DNA of 30,444 nt from Lachnospiraceae bacterium UBA7160 (GTDB lineage: Bacteria; Bacillota; Clostridia; Lachnospirales; Lachnospiraceae), in contig DKWE01000054.1 of NCBI GenBank assembly GCA_002491565.1, forward strand, positions 1 to 30,444, in the 5' to 3' direction. Below are positions 1 through 9,331 of this stretch, piece by piece. The notes under the pieces were generated by a model. It did not search any database, had not been told where the DNA came from, and saw only the letters and a program-made list of their open reading frames with translations. A program made the translations under genes and the position numbers. Every line of letters starts with the position of its first letter. The stretch's first letter is position 1.

Positions 1-331
1 CTACATTCTATGGTATATAACCACTCGGTTAGCCTGCCAGAGTTTGTAGTTTTGGAGTATTTAGCAACACCCTCTTCTCGACTGGAGAGCCAAAAGTGCA
101 GCGGAACGGCATCTTTTATTTTTTTTTGCTTGTGGTGTTCTCTTATCCATGGTAATATAATCTGTAAGCCTGTTCCGGGTAGACCAGATGACGGCCTGCC
201 CGGTCTCAATACACAGATGAGCTGCCCGCCATTTTGGGCTGGTACAATGTTTGACGAGTATCTGGACCAGACACGCAGAATGCTATGTCAAGCGGGCAGC
301 AGACAGAAATAAGCAGAACGGAGGGATCCGA
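1..331. other. Non-coding leader upstream of murE
   Basis: I see no convincing gene here. The only long open frame (10-312) has no recognisable motif and no good ribosome-binding site. The stretch has a T-rich run around 113-127 that could be the tail of an upstream terminator, a TATAAT hexamer at 156-161 without a good -35 partner, and a short GCCC/GGGC hairpin near 225-240. It may carry the murE promoter and a leader of about 170 bases. No T-box or known riboswitch consensus is visible. Confidence 0.4.
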
Positions 332-1801
332 ATGAAGTTAGAGAAGCTGTTGGAACGTTTGACATACCAGTGCCTGCAGGGTTCGACGGATGTGGAAGTA
401 AGCGGTCTGGCAAATGACTCCAGGCAGGTTCGGGACGGCGCACTGTTTTTCTGTATCCGGGGAGCGGTGACAGATGGCCATAAGTATGCGCAGGAAGTGA
501 CAGGAAAGGGAGCGTCTGTGCTGATCGTGGAGGAACCCGTCGAAGTGCCGGAAACGGTGACGGTGATTCAGGTAGAGGACACACGGATTGCGATGGCATT
601 GATCTCTGCAGCTTATTATGGGTATCCGGCAGAGCAGATGAAGATTATCGGTGTGACTGGCACGAAAGGGAAGACGACGACAACCTATATGGTTAAGTCT
701 ATCCTGGAGGCGGCTGGTTATAAGGTAGGTTTGATTGGCACCATCGAAGCGATCATCGGAGAAGAGGTGATTCCGGCAAATAATACGACGCCGGAGTCGC
801 TGACGATCCAGGAATATTTCCGGTGTATGGCGGATGCTGGCTGCCAGGTAGTCGTGATGGAGGTGTCATCCCAGGGGCTGATGCTGCACCGCACGGCAGG
901 CATCCCGTTCGAATTTGGCATTTTTACAAATATCGAACCGGATCACATCGGGCCGGCGGAGCATGCGAGCTTTGAAGATTACATTGAGTGCAAGAGCAGG
1001 TTGTTCCGACAGTGCCGTATCGGCATTTTGAATGCGGATGACCGGCATCTGGAGCAGATCCTGAAGGGACATACCTGTGAAGTGGAGACATTCGGACTTT
1101 CTGAGCGTGCGGATTTGCGTGCGCAGAATCTGGAACTGGTGAACCGGCCGGGATATCTTGGGATTCACTATTCAGTGACCGGGAAGCTGGAGTTTGACGT
1201 CGATGTGGATATTCCAGGAAAATTCAGTGTCTACAATTCCCTGACCGCGATTGCCATCTGCCGCCATTTCCAGGTGGATGTGGAGCAGATCAAGCGTGCA
1301 TTGAAGGGTGCCAGGGTAAAGGGACGTGTGGAAAAGGTGAAGGTGTCCGATAATTTTACACTGATGATTGATTATGCGCACAATGCGATGGCGCTGGAGA
1401 GTCTGCTGACGACCCTGAAGGAATACCATCCGAGGCGGCTGGTGTGCATGTTCGGCTGCGGAGGCAACCGGTCGAAGCTGCGCCGCTACGAGATGGGGGA
1501 GGTTTCCGGAAGGCTTGCAGACTTTACGATTATCACATCGGATAACCCCCGCTATGAGAAGCCGGAGGATATCATTGCGGATATCGTGGTTGGGATTCAG
1601 AAAACAGACGGCGCTTATGTGACGATTCCGAACCGGAAGGAAGCAATTGCCTATGCCATCCATAATGGGCAGCCGGGAGATGTCATTATTCTGGCGGGGA
1701 AGGGGCATGAGGACTATCAGGAAATAGAGGGAAAGAAATATCCGATGGATGAGCGCGTGTTGATTCAGGAAATCCTGGACGAAGATCGGGGCGCCAGATA
1801 A
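332..1801 (+). CDS. murE: UDP-N-acetylmuramoyl-tripeptide synthetase MurE
   Basis: Cytoplasmic ATP-dependent Mur ligase that adds the third amino acid to UDP-MurNAc-L-Ala-D-Glu in peptidoglycan precursor synthesis. The product is 489 residues, normal for MurE. The ATP-binding loop GTKGKTTT is at 110-117, and the substrate-side box DNPR is at 404-407. In characterised MurE enzymes DNPR goes with meso-diaminopimelate, whereas Lys-adding enzymes carry a different residue in place of the Arg. The C-terminal GKGHEDYQ segment is also typical. I chose ATG 332 because GGAGGG lies just upstream. An upstream in-frame start at 251 would add 27 residues that look unlike the family. murE lies outside the dcw cluster of this window, next to priA. 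The diaminopimelate assignment is inferred from the motif. Confidence 0.96.
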   Translation: MKLEKLLERLTYQCLQGSTDVEVSGLANDSRQVRDGALFFCIRGAVTDGHKYAQEVTGKGASVLIVEEPVEVPETVTVIQVEDTRIAMALISAAYYGYPAEQMKIIGVTGTKGKTTTTYMVKSILEAAGYKVGLIGTIEAIIGEEVIPANNTTPESLTIQEYFRCMADAGCQVVVMEVSSQGLMLHRTAGIPFEFGIFTNIEPDHIGPAEHASFEDYIECKSRLFRQCRIGILNADDRHLEQILKGHTCEVETFGLSERADLRAQNLELVNRPGYLGIHYSVTGKLEFDVDVDIPGKFSVYNSLTAIAICRHFQVDVEQIKRALKGARVKGRVEKVKVSDNFTLMIDYAHNAMALESLLTTLKEYHPRRLVCMFGCGGNRSKLRRYEMGEVSGRLADFTIITSDNPRYEKPEDIIADIVVGIQKTDGAYVTIPNRKEAIAYAIHNGQPGDVIILAGKGHEDYQEIEGKKYPMDERVLIQEILDEDRGAR

Positions 1802-2036
1802 TGCGGTAAGGTCTCTTGTGAAGAACGCTATGCTGAGAAAGCAATTGCGGATTGCAGGAAGGCCTGTGGGGCATAAAGAAAATTTGTAAAGCGCAGGCCG
1901 AATTGTGGGAGCATGCATCGAATTGCAGACCGCAGGCAGGCTTGCGGAGGCACAAAACAATGATTGAGTTATCTGACGGGACAGAGCTTGTGCCGGCAGA
2001 TAGGTATGAGAAAGAAAAGAGGGATTGCGTTCGCTT

Positions 2037-4328
2037 ATGGAATTGTATGCGGATATCATCGTTGATATCTCACACAGCCGTCTGGACCGGACGTTTACCT
2101 TTCGTGTACCGGAGGAATTAAGGCAGATTCTGGAGCCTGGAAATGTGGTCGAGGTACCGTTTGGAAAGAGCGACCGTCCACAAAAAGGATATGTGCTGCG
2201 GATTTCGGATCATACGTCCTGCGCACCGGAAAAGCTGAAGACGATCCTGCGGGTAGAGACGAATCTGGCCGGGGCAGAGTCGAAGCTGACTGCGCTGGCG
2301 CTCTGGATGCGTGATTATTATGGCTCGACCGCAGTACAGGCGCTGCGGACGGTCCTTCCATTCCGGGAAAAATCTGCGCCGAGAGAGAGGAAGCGGCTGG
2401 TGAGTCTGGTTCCGAAGGAGCAGCTGCAGCAGCAGATGGAGACGTGCAGGCGAAAGCATCAGACCGCAAGAGCGCGTCTGCTGGAGGCGATGCTGCAGGA
2501 ACCGGTGCTGCCGATGGAGGTTGTAACTGGCAGCCTGAAAATTACGCCCTCTGTGTGGAAGCCGTTGGCGGAGCAAGGGGTACTCACCTGTGAGCGGGAG
2601 CTGGTTTACCGTACCCCTGCAGTATTACAGAGACTGCGCGCAGACATAAGGAAAGACCAGGAGAACTCCCGGGGAGTGGGCGGCGCGGCAGAGCTTTCGG
2701 GTCTGTCCGGAGATTCCGGGACGATTCGGCTGAGCACGGAGCAGCAGCAGGTCGTTGACCAAATCTGTGCGCGCTGGGAGGATGGAACAGGGCGGTATCT
2801 GATTCACGGGGTGACAGGAAGCGGCAAGACGGCGGTCTATATGGAACTGATCGCGCATGCTCTGGAAAGAGGGCAGCAGGCAATTTTGCTGATTCCGGAG
2901 ATTTCACTGACTTATCAGAATGTAATCCGGTTCTATCATCGGTTTGGCGATCGGATTTCTATTTTGCATTCCAGATTGTCGCAGGCGGAGCGGTATGATC
3001 AGTTTGAGCGTGCGAGAGATGGGGACATTGATGTGATGATTGGACCGAGGTCGGCGCTCTTTACCCCGTTTCAGCGGCTCGGCATCCTGATTATCGATGA
3101 GGAGCATGAGGCTTCCTACCATAGTGAATCGGTACCGCGGTATCACGCGAGGGAAGTCGCATTAAAACGCGCGGAACTGGAGGGAGCTCATCTGGTGCTC
3201 GGCTCAGCGACTCCGTCTCTTGAGGCATATTATGGGGCGGAGCATGGGCGTTATGAGCTGCTGTGTCTGCCGAACCGGGTGGCGGGAGGCGAGCTTCCGG
3301 TCGTGCATACGGTGGACCTGCGAAGCGAACTCAAGGAAGGAAATCGCTCAATCCTCAGCAGGATGCTTGTGGAAAAGCTGGAGGATACATTGGCCAGAGG
3401 GCAGCAGGCAATGCTGTTTTTGAACCGGCGCGGGTATTCCGGGTTTGTCTCATGCCGCGCGTGCGGCTATGTAGCAAAATGTCCGCACTGTGACGTATCA
3501 CTTTCCCTCCACAAAAACGGGAAGCTGATCTGCCACTATTGCGGGTATTCTGAGCCGATGATCCATGATTGCCCGGAATGTGGTTCGGGATTTATCGGTG
3601 GGTTCCGGGCAGGAACGCAGCAGATTGAGGAAGTGGTGCAGCAAAGGTTTCCGCAGGCGCGGCTTTTGCGGATGGATGCGGATACGACCAGAGGAAAGGA
3701 CGGGCATGCGGAAATTCTGCGTGCATTTGGAAACGGAGAGGCAGATATTCTGATCGGCACGCAGATGATTGTGAAAGGGCATGATTTCCCGAATGTTACG
3801 CTGGTGGGGATTCTTGCAGCGGATTTGTCTCTGCACGTTGCAGATTACCGGGCTTCGGAGCGGACGTTTCAGCTTCTGACGCAGGCAGCAGGCCGGGCCG
3901 GCAGAGGAAAGGAACCGGGAGAGGTCGTGATCCAGACATACGATCCGGAGCACTATGCCATCGTCTGCGCGGCGCGTCAGGAGTATGAACCGTTTTACCG
4001 CCAGGAGATCGCGTATCGGCGTCTGGCGGGATATCCGCCGGCAGGGGGGATTCTCGCGGTACACTGTGCTTCGAAGGAGGAGCAGACACTCACGGTTGCC
4101 ATTGATTATCTGTCTAGGTTCCTGCGGGGGATCGCACAGAGGCGCAAGGCGGCGGTCATCGGGCCCGCTGATGAGCCGGTCGCGCGGATACAGGATGTGT
4201 ACCGCAAAGCAGTCTATGTCAAACACAGCGATACACGCGTCCTGATCGCGATCAAGAATATCACAGAGCTGTACATTGAGCAAAATCCGGGCTACAAACC
4301 GATAACTATACAATATGAAATGAATTAA
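2037..4328 (+). CDS. priA: Primosomal protein N' (replication restart helicase PriA)
   Basis: Superfamily 2 3'-5' DNA helicase that reloads the replisome at stalled forks. The product is 763 residues from ATG 2037. An N-terminal 3'-DNA-binding domain begins MELYADIIVDIS, as is usual for the family. Walker A GVTGSGKT lies near 258-265, and DEEH is at 354-357, followed by SATPSLE. Four CxxC pairs between about 473 and 520 form the two-zinc module. The motifs GTQMIVKGHDFPNV and QAAGRAGRG complete the helicase core. TTG 2025 is an in-frame alternative, but the purine-rich AGAGGG ends only 1 base before it, so ATG 2037 is preferred. The gap from murE is about 235 bases and may hold a promoter that I cannot identify. 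The priA-def-fmt order is common in Firmicutes. Confidence 0.96.
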   Translation: MELYADIIVDISHSRLDRTFTFRVPEELRQILEPGNVVEVPFGKSDRPQKGYVLRISDHTSCAPEKLKTILRVETNLAGAESKLTALALWMRDYYGSTAVQALRTVLPFREKSAPRERKRLVSLVPKEQLQQQMETCRRKHQTARARLLEAMLQEPVLPMEVVTGSLKITPSVWKPLAEQGVLTCERELVYRTPAVLQRLRADIRKDQENSRGVGGAAELSGLSGDSGTIRLSTEQQQVVDQICARWEDGTGRYLIHGVTGSGKTAVYMELIAHALERGQQAILLIPEISLTYQNVIRFYHRFGDRISILHSRLSQAERYDQFERARDGDIDVMIGPRSALFTPFQRLGILIIDEEHEASYHSESVPRYHAREVALKRAELEGAHLVLGSATPSLEAYYGAEHGRYELLCLPNRVAGGELPVVHTVDLRSELKEGNRSILSRMLVEKLEDTLARGQQAMLFLNRRGYSGFVSCRACGYVAKCPHCDVSLSLHKNGKLICHYCGYSEPMIHDCPECGSGFIGGFRAGTQQIEEVVQQRFPQARLLRMDADTTRGKDGHAEILRAFGNGEADILIGTQMIVKGHDFPNVTLVGILAADLSLHVADYRASERTFQLLTQAAGRAGRGKEPGEVVIQTYDPEHYAIVCAARQEYEPFYRQEIAYRRLAGYPPAGGILAVHCASKEEQTLTVAIDYLSRFLRGIAQRRKAAVIGPADEPVARIQDVYRKAVYVKHSDTRVLIAIKNITELYIEQNPGYKPITIQYEMN

Positions 4329-4433
4329 CCTGTTCTGAACTGCTGCAGCATGCCAGTGCAGGTAGCGGCATAGCTATTTTCGAAGGGAAAGACTTAAATA
4401 AGAAAGACAAAACAGAATGGAGGAAACAATATC

Positions 4434-4913
4434 ATGGCATTAAGAAAGATCCGAATCATGGGAGATGACAAGCTGGAGAAGGTGTGCAGACCAGTAAAGA
4501 CGGTGACGGGCCGCGAAAAGGAATTGATCCAGGATATGCTGGATACGATGTATGATGCGAACGGCGTAGGGCTCGCGGCGCCGCAGGTAGGCGTGCTAAA
4601 AAGGATTGTGGTCATTGATATTGGTGACGGGCCGGTGGTTCTGATCAATCCGGAGATTCTGGAAACCTCCGGCGAGCAGACCGGGCAGGAGGGCTGCCTG
4701 AGTCTTCCGGGGCAGGCAGGCATCGTGACGCGTCCAAATTATGTTAAGGTGCGTGCTTTGAATGAAAACGGGGAAGAATATGAAGTGGAAGGAACGGAAC
4801 TGCTCGCCCGCGCAATCTGTCATGAGTGCGATCATCTGGATGGTATCATGTATGTGCGCTATGTGGAGGGCGGCTTGTTCGATGTCAATGAGGAAGAGAC
4901 AGACGAGGAGTGA
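4434..4913 (+). CDS. def: Peptide deformylase
   Basis: Metalloenzyme that removes the formyl group from the N-terminal Met of nascent proteins. The product is 159 residues. All three family motifs are present: GVGLAAPQ at 44-51, EGCLSLPG at 86-93 with metal ligand Cys88, and HECDH at 130-134 supplying the two His ligands and the catalytic Glu. The residue before the HExxH box is Cys rather than the Gln often seen; I recall this as common in clostridial enzymes. TGGAGGA at 4418-4424 sets ATG 4434 as the start. The stop overlaps the lead-in to fmt, so the enzyme that removes the formyl group is coupled to the one that adds it to initiator tRNA. Confidence 0.97.
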   Translation: MALRKIRIMGDDKLEKVCRPVKTVTGREKELIQDMLDTMYDANGVGLAAPQVGVLKRIVVIDIGDGPVVLINPEILETSGEQTGQEGCLSLPGQAGIVTRPNYVKVRALNENGEEYEVEGTELLARAICHECDHLDGIMYVRYVEGGLFDVNEEETDEE

Positions 4914-4918
4914 GGAGC

Positions 4919-5926
4919 ATGATTCAAAAGGTCGTATTTATGGGGACGCCGGATTTTGCGGTGGGAACCCTGGAAGCTTTGGTACGGGAGGGTTATGAGG
5001 TTCTGGCGGTCTTTTCCCAGCCGGATAAGCCGAAGGGACGCAAAAAGGAGCTTGCGCCGACTCCTGTGAAGGCGGCGGCGGAACGGTTCGGACTTCCGGT
5101 ATATCAGCCGGAGCGGATCCGCGACCCCAAGTGGCTTACAGTGCTGCAGGATCTGAATCCGGATGTCATTGTTGTCGTAGCGTTTGGCCAGCTGATTCCG
5201 GGGGCGATCCTGGAGCTGCCCAAGTACGGCTGTATCAATGTGCACGCTTCCCTGCTTCCGAAGTACCGTGGGGCGGCTCCGATCCAGTGGGCTGTCATAA
5301 ATGGAGAAGAAGAATCCGGTGTCACAACGATGCGGATGGATGCTGGGCTTGACACAGGTGATATGATTCTAAAAGAAACGGTCCGTCTGGATGAGAAGGA
5401 GACGGGTGGCAGCCTGTTTGACAAGCTGAGTGCAGTCGGTGCGCAGCTTTTGGTTCGCACGCTGAAATGTGTCGGGGACGGGACGGTTGTCTATGAGAAG
5501 CAGCCGGAGGAGAGCCCGACGCCGTATGCGGCAATGCTGAAAAAAGAGATGGGCAGAATTGACTGGACGAAGTGTGCGAGGGAGATCGAATGTCTGATCC
5601 GTGGTCTGGATCCATGGCCGAGCGCCTATACGATTTACCGCGGCAAGACACTGAAACTATGGGCGGCAGCCGTTGTGGAGGACCAGGCAGCGGATCTTAA
5701 GAGAAACAGTGATCTTTCTTTGCAGGAGAAAACGAATACCGCAGAAGGCAGGCTGCGGGAAGAGCTGTGCGGCACCGTGGCATTTGTCTCAAAGCAGGCA
5801 CTCTGGATCAGGACAGGCAGCGGTCTTCTCTCCCTCCGGGAGGTACAGCCGGAAGGGAAAAAGCGCATGACCATTGATGCCTTTTTGCGCGGTTATCCGG
5901 TCGAGACGGGAGAACTGCTGGGATAA
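4919..5926 (+). CDS. fmt: Methionyl-tRNA formyltransferase
   Basis: Transfers the formyl group from 10-formyl-tetrahydrofolate to Met-tRNA(fMet) for translation initiation. The product is 335 residues from ATG 4919. FMGTPDFAV sits at the N-terminus. The catalytic triad is visible as Asn107 and His109 in the NVHASLLP motif and Asp145 in the following DAGLDTGDM motif. The tRNA-binding C-terminal domain carries an apparent hydrophilic insertion of about 30 residues (about 255-284) before the GTV strand. GTG 4910 is an alternative start, but ATG 4919 fits the family N-terminus and has a GAGG-rich Shine-Dalgarno overlapping the def stop. Translational coupling to def is likely. Confidence 0.97.
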   Translation: MIQKVVFMGTPDFAVGTLEALVREGYEVLAVFSQPDKPKGRKKELAPTPVKAAAERFGLPVYQPERIRDPKWLTVLQDLNPDVIVVVAFGQLIPGAILELPKYGCINVHASLLPKYRGAAPIQWAVINGEEESGVTTMRMDAGLDTGDMILKETVRLDEKETGGSLFDKLSAVGAQLLVRTLKCVGDGTVVYEKQPEESPTPYAAMLKKEMGRIDWTKCAREIECLIRGLDPWPSAYTIYRGKTLKLWAAAVVEDQAADLKRNSDLSLQEKTNTAEGRLREELCGTVAFVSKQALWIRTGSGLLSLREVQPEGKKRMTIDAFLRGYPVETGELLG

Positions 5927-6064
5927 CCCCGGAAAGAATTGGTATACACTGCGGCAGATATGCTCCGGCTGACACTGTATGATGCTGCGGCAAAGTGCTG
6001 TTGTCACACATTCTATAGCGAACGGGCGGCGGGAGAGACGAAAAAACTAAGAAAGGATGATTCT

Positions 6065-6814
6065 ATGTTTTTACTGGCATCAAATGTAAATTCCTTTTAT
6101 GGCGGTTATGGCTTTGGCGGCTATCGCTATATGTTTGACTGGACGTATCTTCTGGTGCTGGCTGGGCTGGTACTTTCGATGGTCGCTTCGGCGAATGTGA
6201 AAAGCACCTTCCAGCGGTATCAGCAGGTGCGCTGCCGTGCGGGGCTGACCGGGGCGATGGCGGCGGAGCGGGTACTGCACGGAGCTGGCATCTACGATGT
6301 AGCGATTGAACGGGTTTCAGGGAGCCTGACAGATCACTATGACCCGCGCACGAAGACGCTGCGCCTGTCTGATTCCACGTATGGCTCCAATTCTGTCGCG
6401 GCTGTGTGTGTCGCAGCACATGAGTGCGGACATGCAATTCAGCACCAGGTGCATTATGGCCCACTGGTGCTGCGGAGTACACTGGTCCCGGCGGCAAATT
6501 TCGGGTCTTCCCTGTCCTGGCCGATTTTTCTTGCAGGGCTGATTTTCTCACTTCGTCCGCTTTTGACGGTAGGAATTGTCCTGTTTTCTCTTGCGGTGAT
6601 CTTCCAGCTGGTGACACTTCCGGTCGAGTTTAACGCGTCCAGCCGGGCGCTTAAGGTGCTTGAGAGCACCCATATGCTCGGAGCAGAGGAACTGGATGGC
6701 GGGCGGAAGGTGCTTCGCGCTGCCGCATTGACGTACGTCGCAAGCCTTGCGGCCTCGATTCTTCAGCTGCTTCGCCTGATCATACTGGCAGGCAACCGCA
6801 GGAACCGGGATTGA
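6065..6814 (+). CDS. Membrane zinc metallopeptidase, YugP family
   Basis: Predicted integral-membrane neutral zinc metallopeptidase of the Zn_peptidase_2 (YugP-like) family; its substrate is not known. The product is 249 residues. A Gly/Tyr-rich N-terminus is followed by a first membrane segment near 23-40. The zinc-binding HECGH lies at 119-123 inside AAHECGHAIQH. Two or three further hydrophobic segments cover about 137-195, and a last one lies near the C-terminus. AAAGGA at 6052-6057 fixes ATG 6065; the open frame extends upstream to 5939 but that part looks non-coding. A peptidase of this type between fmt and rsmB recurs in clostridial genomes, so it is probably part of this operon. A role in membrane or envelope protein quality control is a guess. 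Confidence 0.9.
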   Translation: MFLLASNVNSFYGGYGFGGYRYMFDWTYLLVLAGLVLSMVASANVKSTFQRYQQVRCRAGLTGAMAAERVLHGAGIYDVAIERVSGSLTDHYDPRTKTLRLSDSTYGSNSVAAVCVAAHECGHAIQHQVHYGPLVLRSTLVPAANFGSSLSWPIFLAGLIFSLRPLLTVGIVLFSLAVIFQLVTLPVEFNASSRALKVLESTHMLGAEELDGGRKVLRAAALTYVASLAASILQLLRLIILAGNRRNRD

Positions 6815-6890
6815 TATTGAAACAAGGTCATTAATGAATGACATTGGACTTTGAACAGTAACAATATTTTGCCTCTGGGAGGAACTAGTT

Positions 6891-8279
6891 GTGGCAAGTA
6901 CAGTAAACATCAGAGAAATTGCACTTGGTATTCTGCAGGAAATTACGGAAGAAGAAGCCTACAGCCATATTGTACTGCGCGAGGTACTGGAGAAATACCA
7001 GTATCTCGATAAACGTGACCGTGCGTTTATCTCACGCGTTGTAGAGGGGACTCTGGAGCATATGATTCAGCTGGACTATATCATCGAGCAGTTTTCCAAT
7101 GTTCCGGTCTATAATATGAAGCCGCTGATCCGCAATCTGCTCCGGATGTCCGTCTATCAGCTCAAGTATATGGACAGCGTCCCGGATTCTGCTGTTTGCA
7201 ATGAGGCAGTCCGGCTCGCGCAGCGAAGGGGCTTCTACAATCTGAAGGGGTTTGTGAACGGCGTTTTGCGCAATACCGCGCGCCGTCTGAGCCAGGTGCG
7301 CTATCCGGACCCGGAAAGGGAGCCGTTGTATTACCTGTCTGTGAAGTACTCCTTCCCGGTCTGGATGCTTACGAAATGGGTTGCCCAGTTTGGCTATGAG
7401 GCAACTGCGAACATATGCAGGGATTCCCATATGGAAAGAGGAACCGTGGTGCGCTGCAATTTTCAGAAAGCCTCGAAAGAAGAGATCATTGCAGAGCTCC
7501 GGCAGGAGGGTATTACGGTGCGGGAGCATCCCTATCTGGACTATGCGCTGGTGCTGTCCGACTACAATTATATCCGCGCGGTTTCTGCGTTCAAAAAGGG
7601 CTGGATACAGGTACAGGATATCAGCTCCATGCTGGTGGCGGAGGTCGCGGCTCCGAACTGGGGCGATTACTGTATTGATGTATGCGCCGCTCCTGGGGGC
7701 AAGAGCATGCATATCTCCGAGAAGTTGATGGGAAGCGGGTTTGTAGAGGCGCGCGATGTCTCTGAGCACAAGGTGGCCCGGATGCAGGAGATGATCGAGC
7801 GGACGGACGCCATCAATATCAGCGCCTCGGTCCAGGATGCGACCATACTGGATCCAAAGTCGCGGCAGAAGGCGGATATCGTACTGGCAGATGTGCCCTG
7901 TTCCGGGCTGGGTGTCATCGGAAAAAAGCAGGATATCAAGTACAAGATGTCGGAAAAGCGCCAGCAGGACATCATCCGTCTGCAGAGAAAAATCCTGTCT
8001 GTCGTGCAGGAATACGTAAAGCCGGGCGGCGTGCTGATTTTCTCGACCTGTACGATTGGTGCAGATGAGAACCAGTACAATTTAAAGTGGTTTCTGGAGA
8101 ATTTCCCGTTCCGTCTGGAGAGCATTGATCCGTATCTTTGTGACGCGCTAAAGAGTAAGACGACGGCAGGAGGCTATATCCAGCTCCTTCCGGGGATCCA
8201 TGATGCGGATGGTTTCTTTATCGCGCGGCTGCGCAGGCTGGAGGATGGCGATGAAGGAGGCGTATGGCAGGATGAGTGA
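6891..8279 (+). CDS. rsmB: 16S rRNA (cytosine-967-C5)-methyltransferase RsmB
   Basis: SAM-dependent methyltransferase that makes m5C967 in 16S rRNA. The product is 462 residues. An N-terminal NusB-like RNA-binding domain covers about 1-140 and the catalytic Rossmann domain covers the second half. VCAAPGGKS near 262 is the SAM-binding loop. DVPCSGLG holds Cys337, and the STCT motif at 385-388 holds Cys387; these two cysteines are the expected catalytic pair of RNA m5C enzymes. The start is GTG 6891, set by GGGAGGA at 6877-6883 with a 7-base spacer. The 3' end overlaps the start of rlmN by 8 bases, so two rRNA methylases are translationally coupled. Confidence 0.95.
   Translation: MASTVNIREIALGILQEITEEEAYSHIVLREVLEKYQYLDKRDRAFISRVVEGTLEHMIQLDYIIEQFSNVPVYNMKPLIRNLLRMSVYQLKYMDSVPDSAVCNEAVRLAQRRGFYNLKGFVNGVLRNTARRLSQVRYPDPEREPLYYLSVKYSFPVWMLTKWVAQFGYEATANICRDSHMERGTVVRCNFQKASKEEIIAELRQEGITVREHPYLDYALVLSDYNYIRAVSAFKKGWIQVQDISSMLVAEVAAPNWGDYCIDVCAAPGGKSMHISEKLMGSGFVEARDVSEHKVARMQEMIERTDAINISASVQDATILDPKSRQKADIVLADVPCSGLGVIGKKQDIKYKMSEKRQQDIIRLQRKILSVVQEYVKPGGVLIFSTCTIGADENQYNLKWFLENFPFRLESIDPYLCDALKSKTTAGGYIQLLPGIHDADGFFIARLRRLEDGDEGGVWQDE
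8254..8260 (+). promoter_or_regulatory. Ribosome-binding site for rlmN inside rsmB
   Basis: AAGGAGG lies within the last codons of rsmB, 11 bases before ATG 8272. It supports 8272 as the rlmN start over the longer in-frame options at 8200 and 8251. Confidence 0.7.
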
Positions 8280-9324
8280 AAAAACCGATATCAAATCGCT
8301 GGATTACACACAGGTACAGGCGCTGATTGAGTCGCTGGGGGAGAAGCCGTTTCGTGCGCGCCAGTTGTATCAGTGGATGCATGGGAAGCTTGCAGGCAGC
8401 TTTGATGAGATGACCGATCTTCCCGTCAGGCTTCGGGAAACACTGAAACAGACGTGCCATTACACGTCTCATACGCTGGTGGAGCGGCTCATATCCGGCA
8501 TCGACGGGACGGAGAAATATCTGTTCGGACTTCAGGACGGCAACGTGATAGAGAGCGTTTTGATGCGCTACCATCACGGAAATTCCGTCTGCATTTCCTC
8601 GCAGGTTGGCTGTCGTATGGGCTGCCGCTTCTGCGCTTCGACCCTGGGCGGACTGACGCGCGGGCTTTCTGCCTCGGAGATGCTGGATCAGATTTATCAG
8701 ATTCAGAAGATTTCCGGGGAGCGGGTCTCGAATGTCGTCGTGATGGGAACTGGAGAGCCCCTCGACAATTACGAGAATCTGCTGCAATTTCTCAGGCTTC
8801 TGACCGATGAGCACGGGCTGCATATCAGCCAGCGGAATGTGACCGTCTCCACCTGTGGAATTGTGGAAGCTATGCGGCGTCTCGCGGACGAACACCTGCA
8901 GATCACACTTGCGCTTTCCCTGCATGCATCCAGTCAGGAGAAGCGGAAAGAGCTGATGCCGATCGCATACCGCTATGCGCTCGGCGAGGTGCTGGATGCC
9001 TGCCGCTATTACTTTGCGCAGACAGGCAGGCGGATTACGTTTGAGTACAGCCTGGTCGGCGGGGTAAATGATACCAGGGAGGATGCACATGCTCTGGCGA
9101 ATCTGATCGGAGATCTGAACTGTCACGTGAATCTGATACCGGTCAATCCGATCCGGGAGCGCAGCTATGTCCAGTCTGACCGCGCGGTGATTGAGGCTTT
9201 TAAAAATTTGCTTGAAAAATACAGGATAAATGTTACTATTAGAAGGGAGATGGGCCGCGATATTAATGGAGCTTGCGGCCAGCTCAGAAAGAGTTATATG
9301 GATGAAAAAGAAAAGAAAGGGTAA
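8272..9324 (+). CDS. rlmN: Dual-specificity RNA methyltransferase RlmN
   Basis: Radical-SAM enzyme that methylates C2 of adenosine 2503 in 23S rRNA and A37 in some tRNAs. The product is 350 residues from ATG 8272. The radical-SAM cluster ligands are Cys114, Cys118 and Cys121 in CRMGCRFC. GTGEPLDN, the EYSLVGGVND segment and LIPVNP follow in family order. The methyl-carrying cysteine near the C-terminus is Cys335 in the NGACGQLR motif. The related Cfr resistance enzymes share this scaffold, but position and context fit the housekeeping RlmN. It overlaps rsmB by 8 bases and is followed after 7 bases by prpC. Confidence 0.96.
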   Translation: MSEKTDIKSLDYTQVQALIESLGEKPFRARQLYQWMHGKLAGSFDEMTDLPVRLRETLKQTCHYTSHTLVERLISGIDGTEKYLFGLQDGNVIESVLMRYHHGNSVCISSQVGCRMGCRFCASTLGGLTRGLSASEMLDQIYQIQKISGERVSNVVVMGTGEPLDNYENLLQFLRLLTDEHGLHISQRNVTVSTCGIVEAMRRLADEHLQITLALSLHASSQEKRKELMPIAYRYALGEVLDACRYYFAQTGRRITFEYSLVGGVNDTREDAHALANLIGDLNCHVNLIPVNPIRERSYVQSDRAVIEAFKNLLEKYRINVTIRREMGRDINGACGQLRKSYMDEKEKKG

Positions 9325-9331
9325 AACAAGT

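Noticed and set aside
10..312. 100-codon open frame at the window start
   Set aside because: It has no good ribosome-binding site, a composition unlike the neighbouring genes and no motif. It is best treated as part of the murE leader.
1172..2059. Minus-strand open frame of 295 codons opposite murE
   Set aside because: It is a shadow of murE and the murE-priA gap and resembles no protein family.
1960..2121. Possible 53-residue gene before priA, with GGAGG at 1946-1950
   Set aside because: The spacing of the ribosome-binding site is good, but the frame overlaps priA by 85 bases, has no known motif and ends in sequence dictated by priA. Chance is more likely; conservation in relatives would change this.
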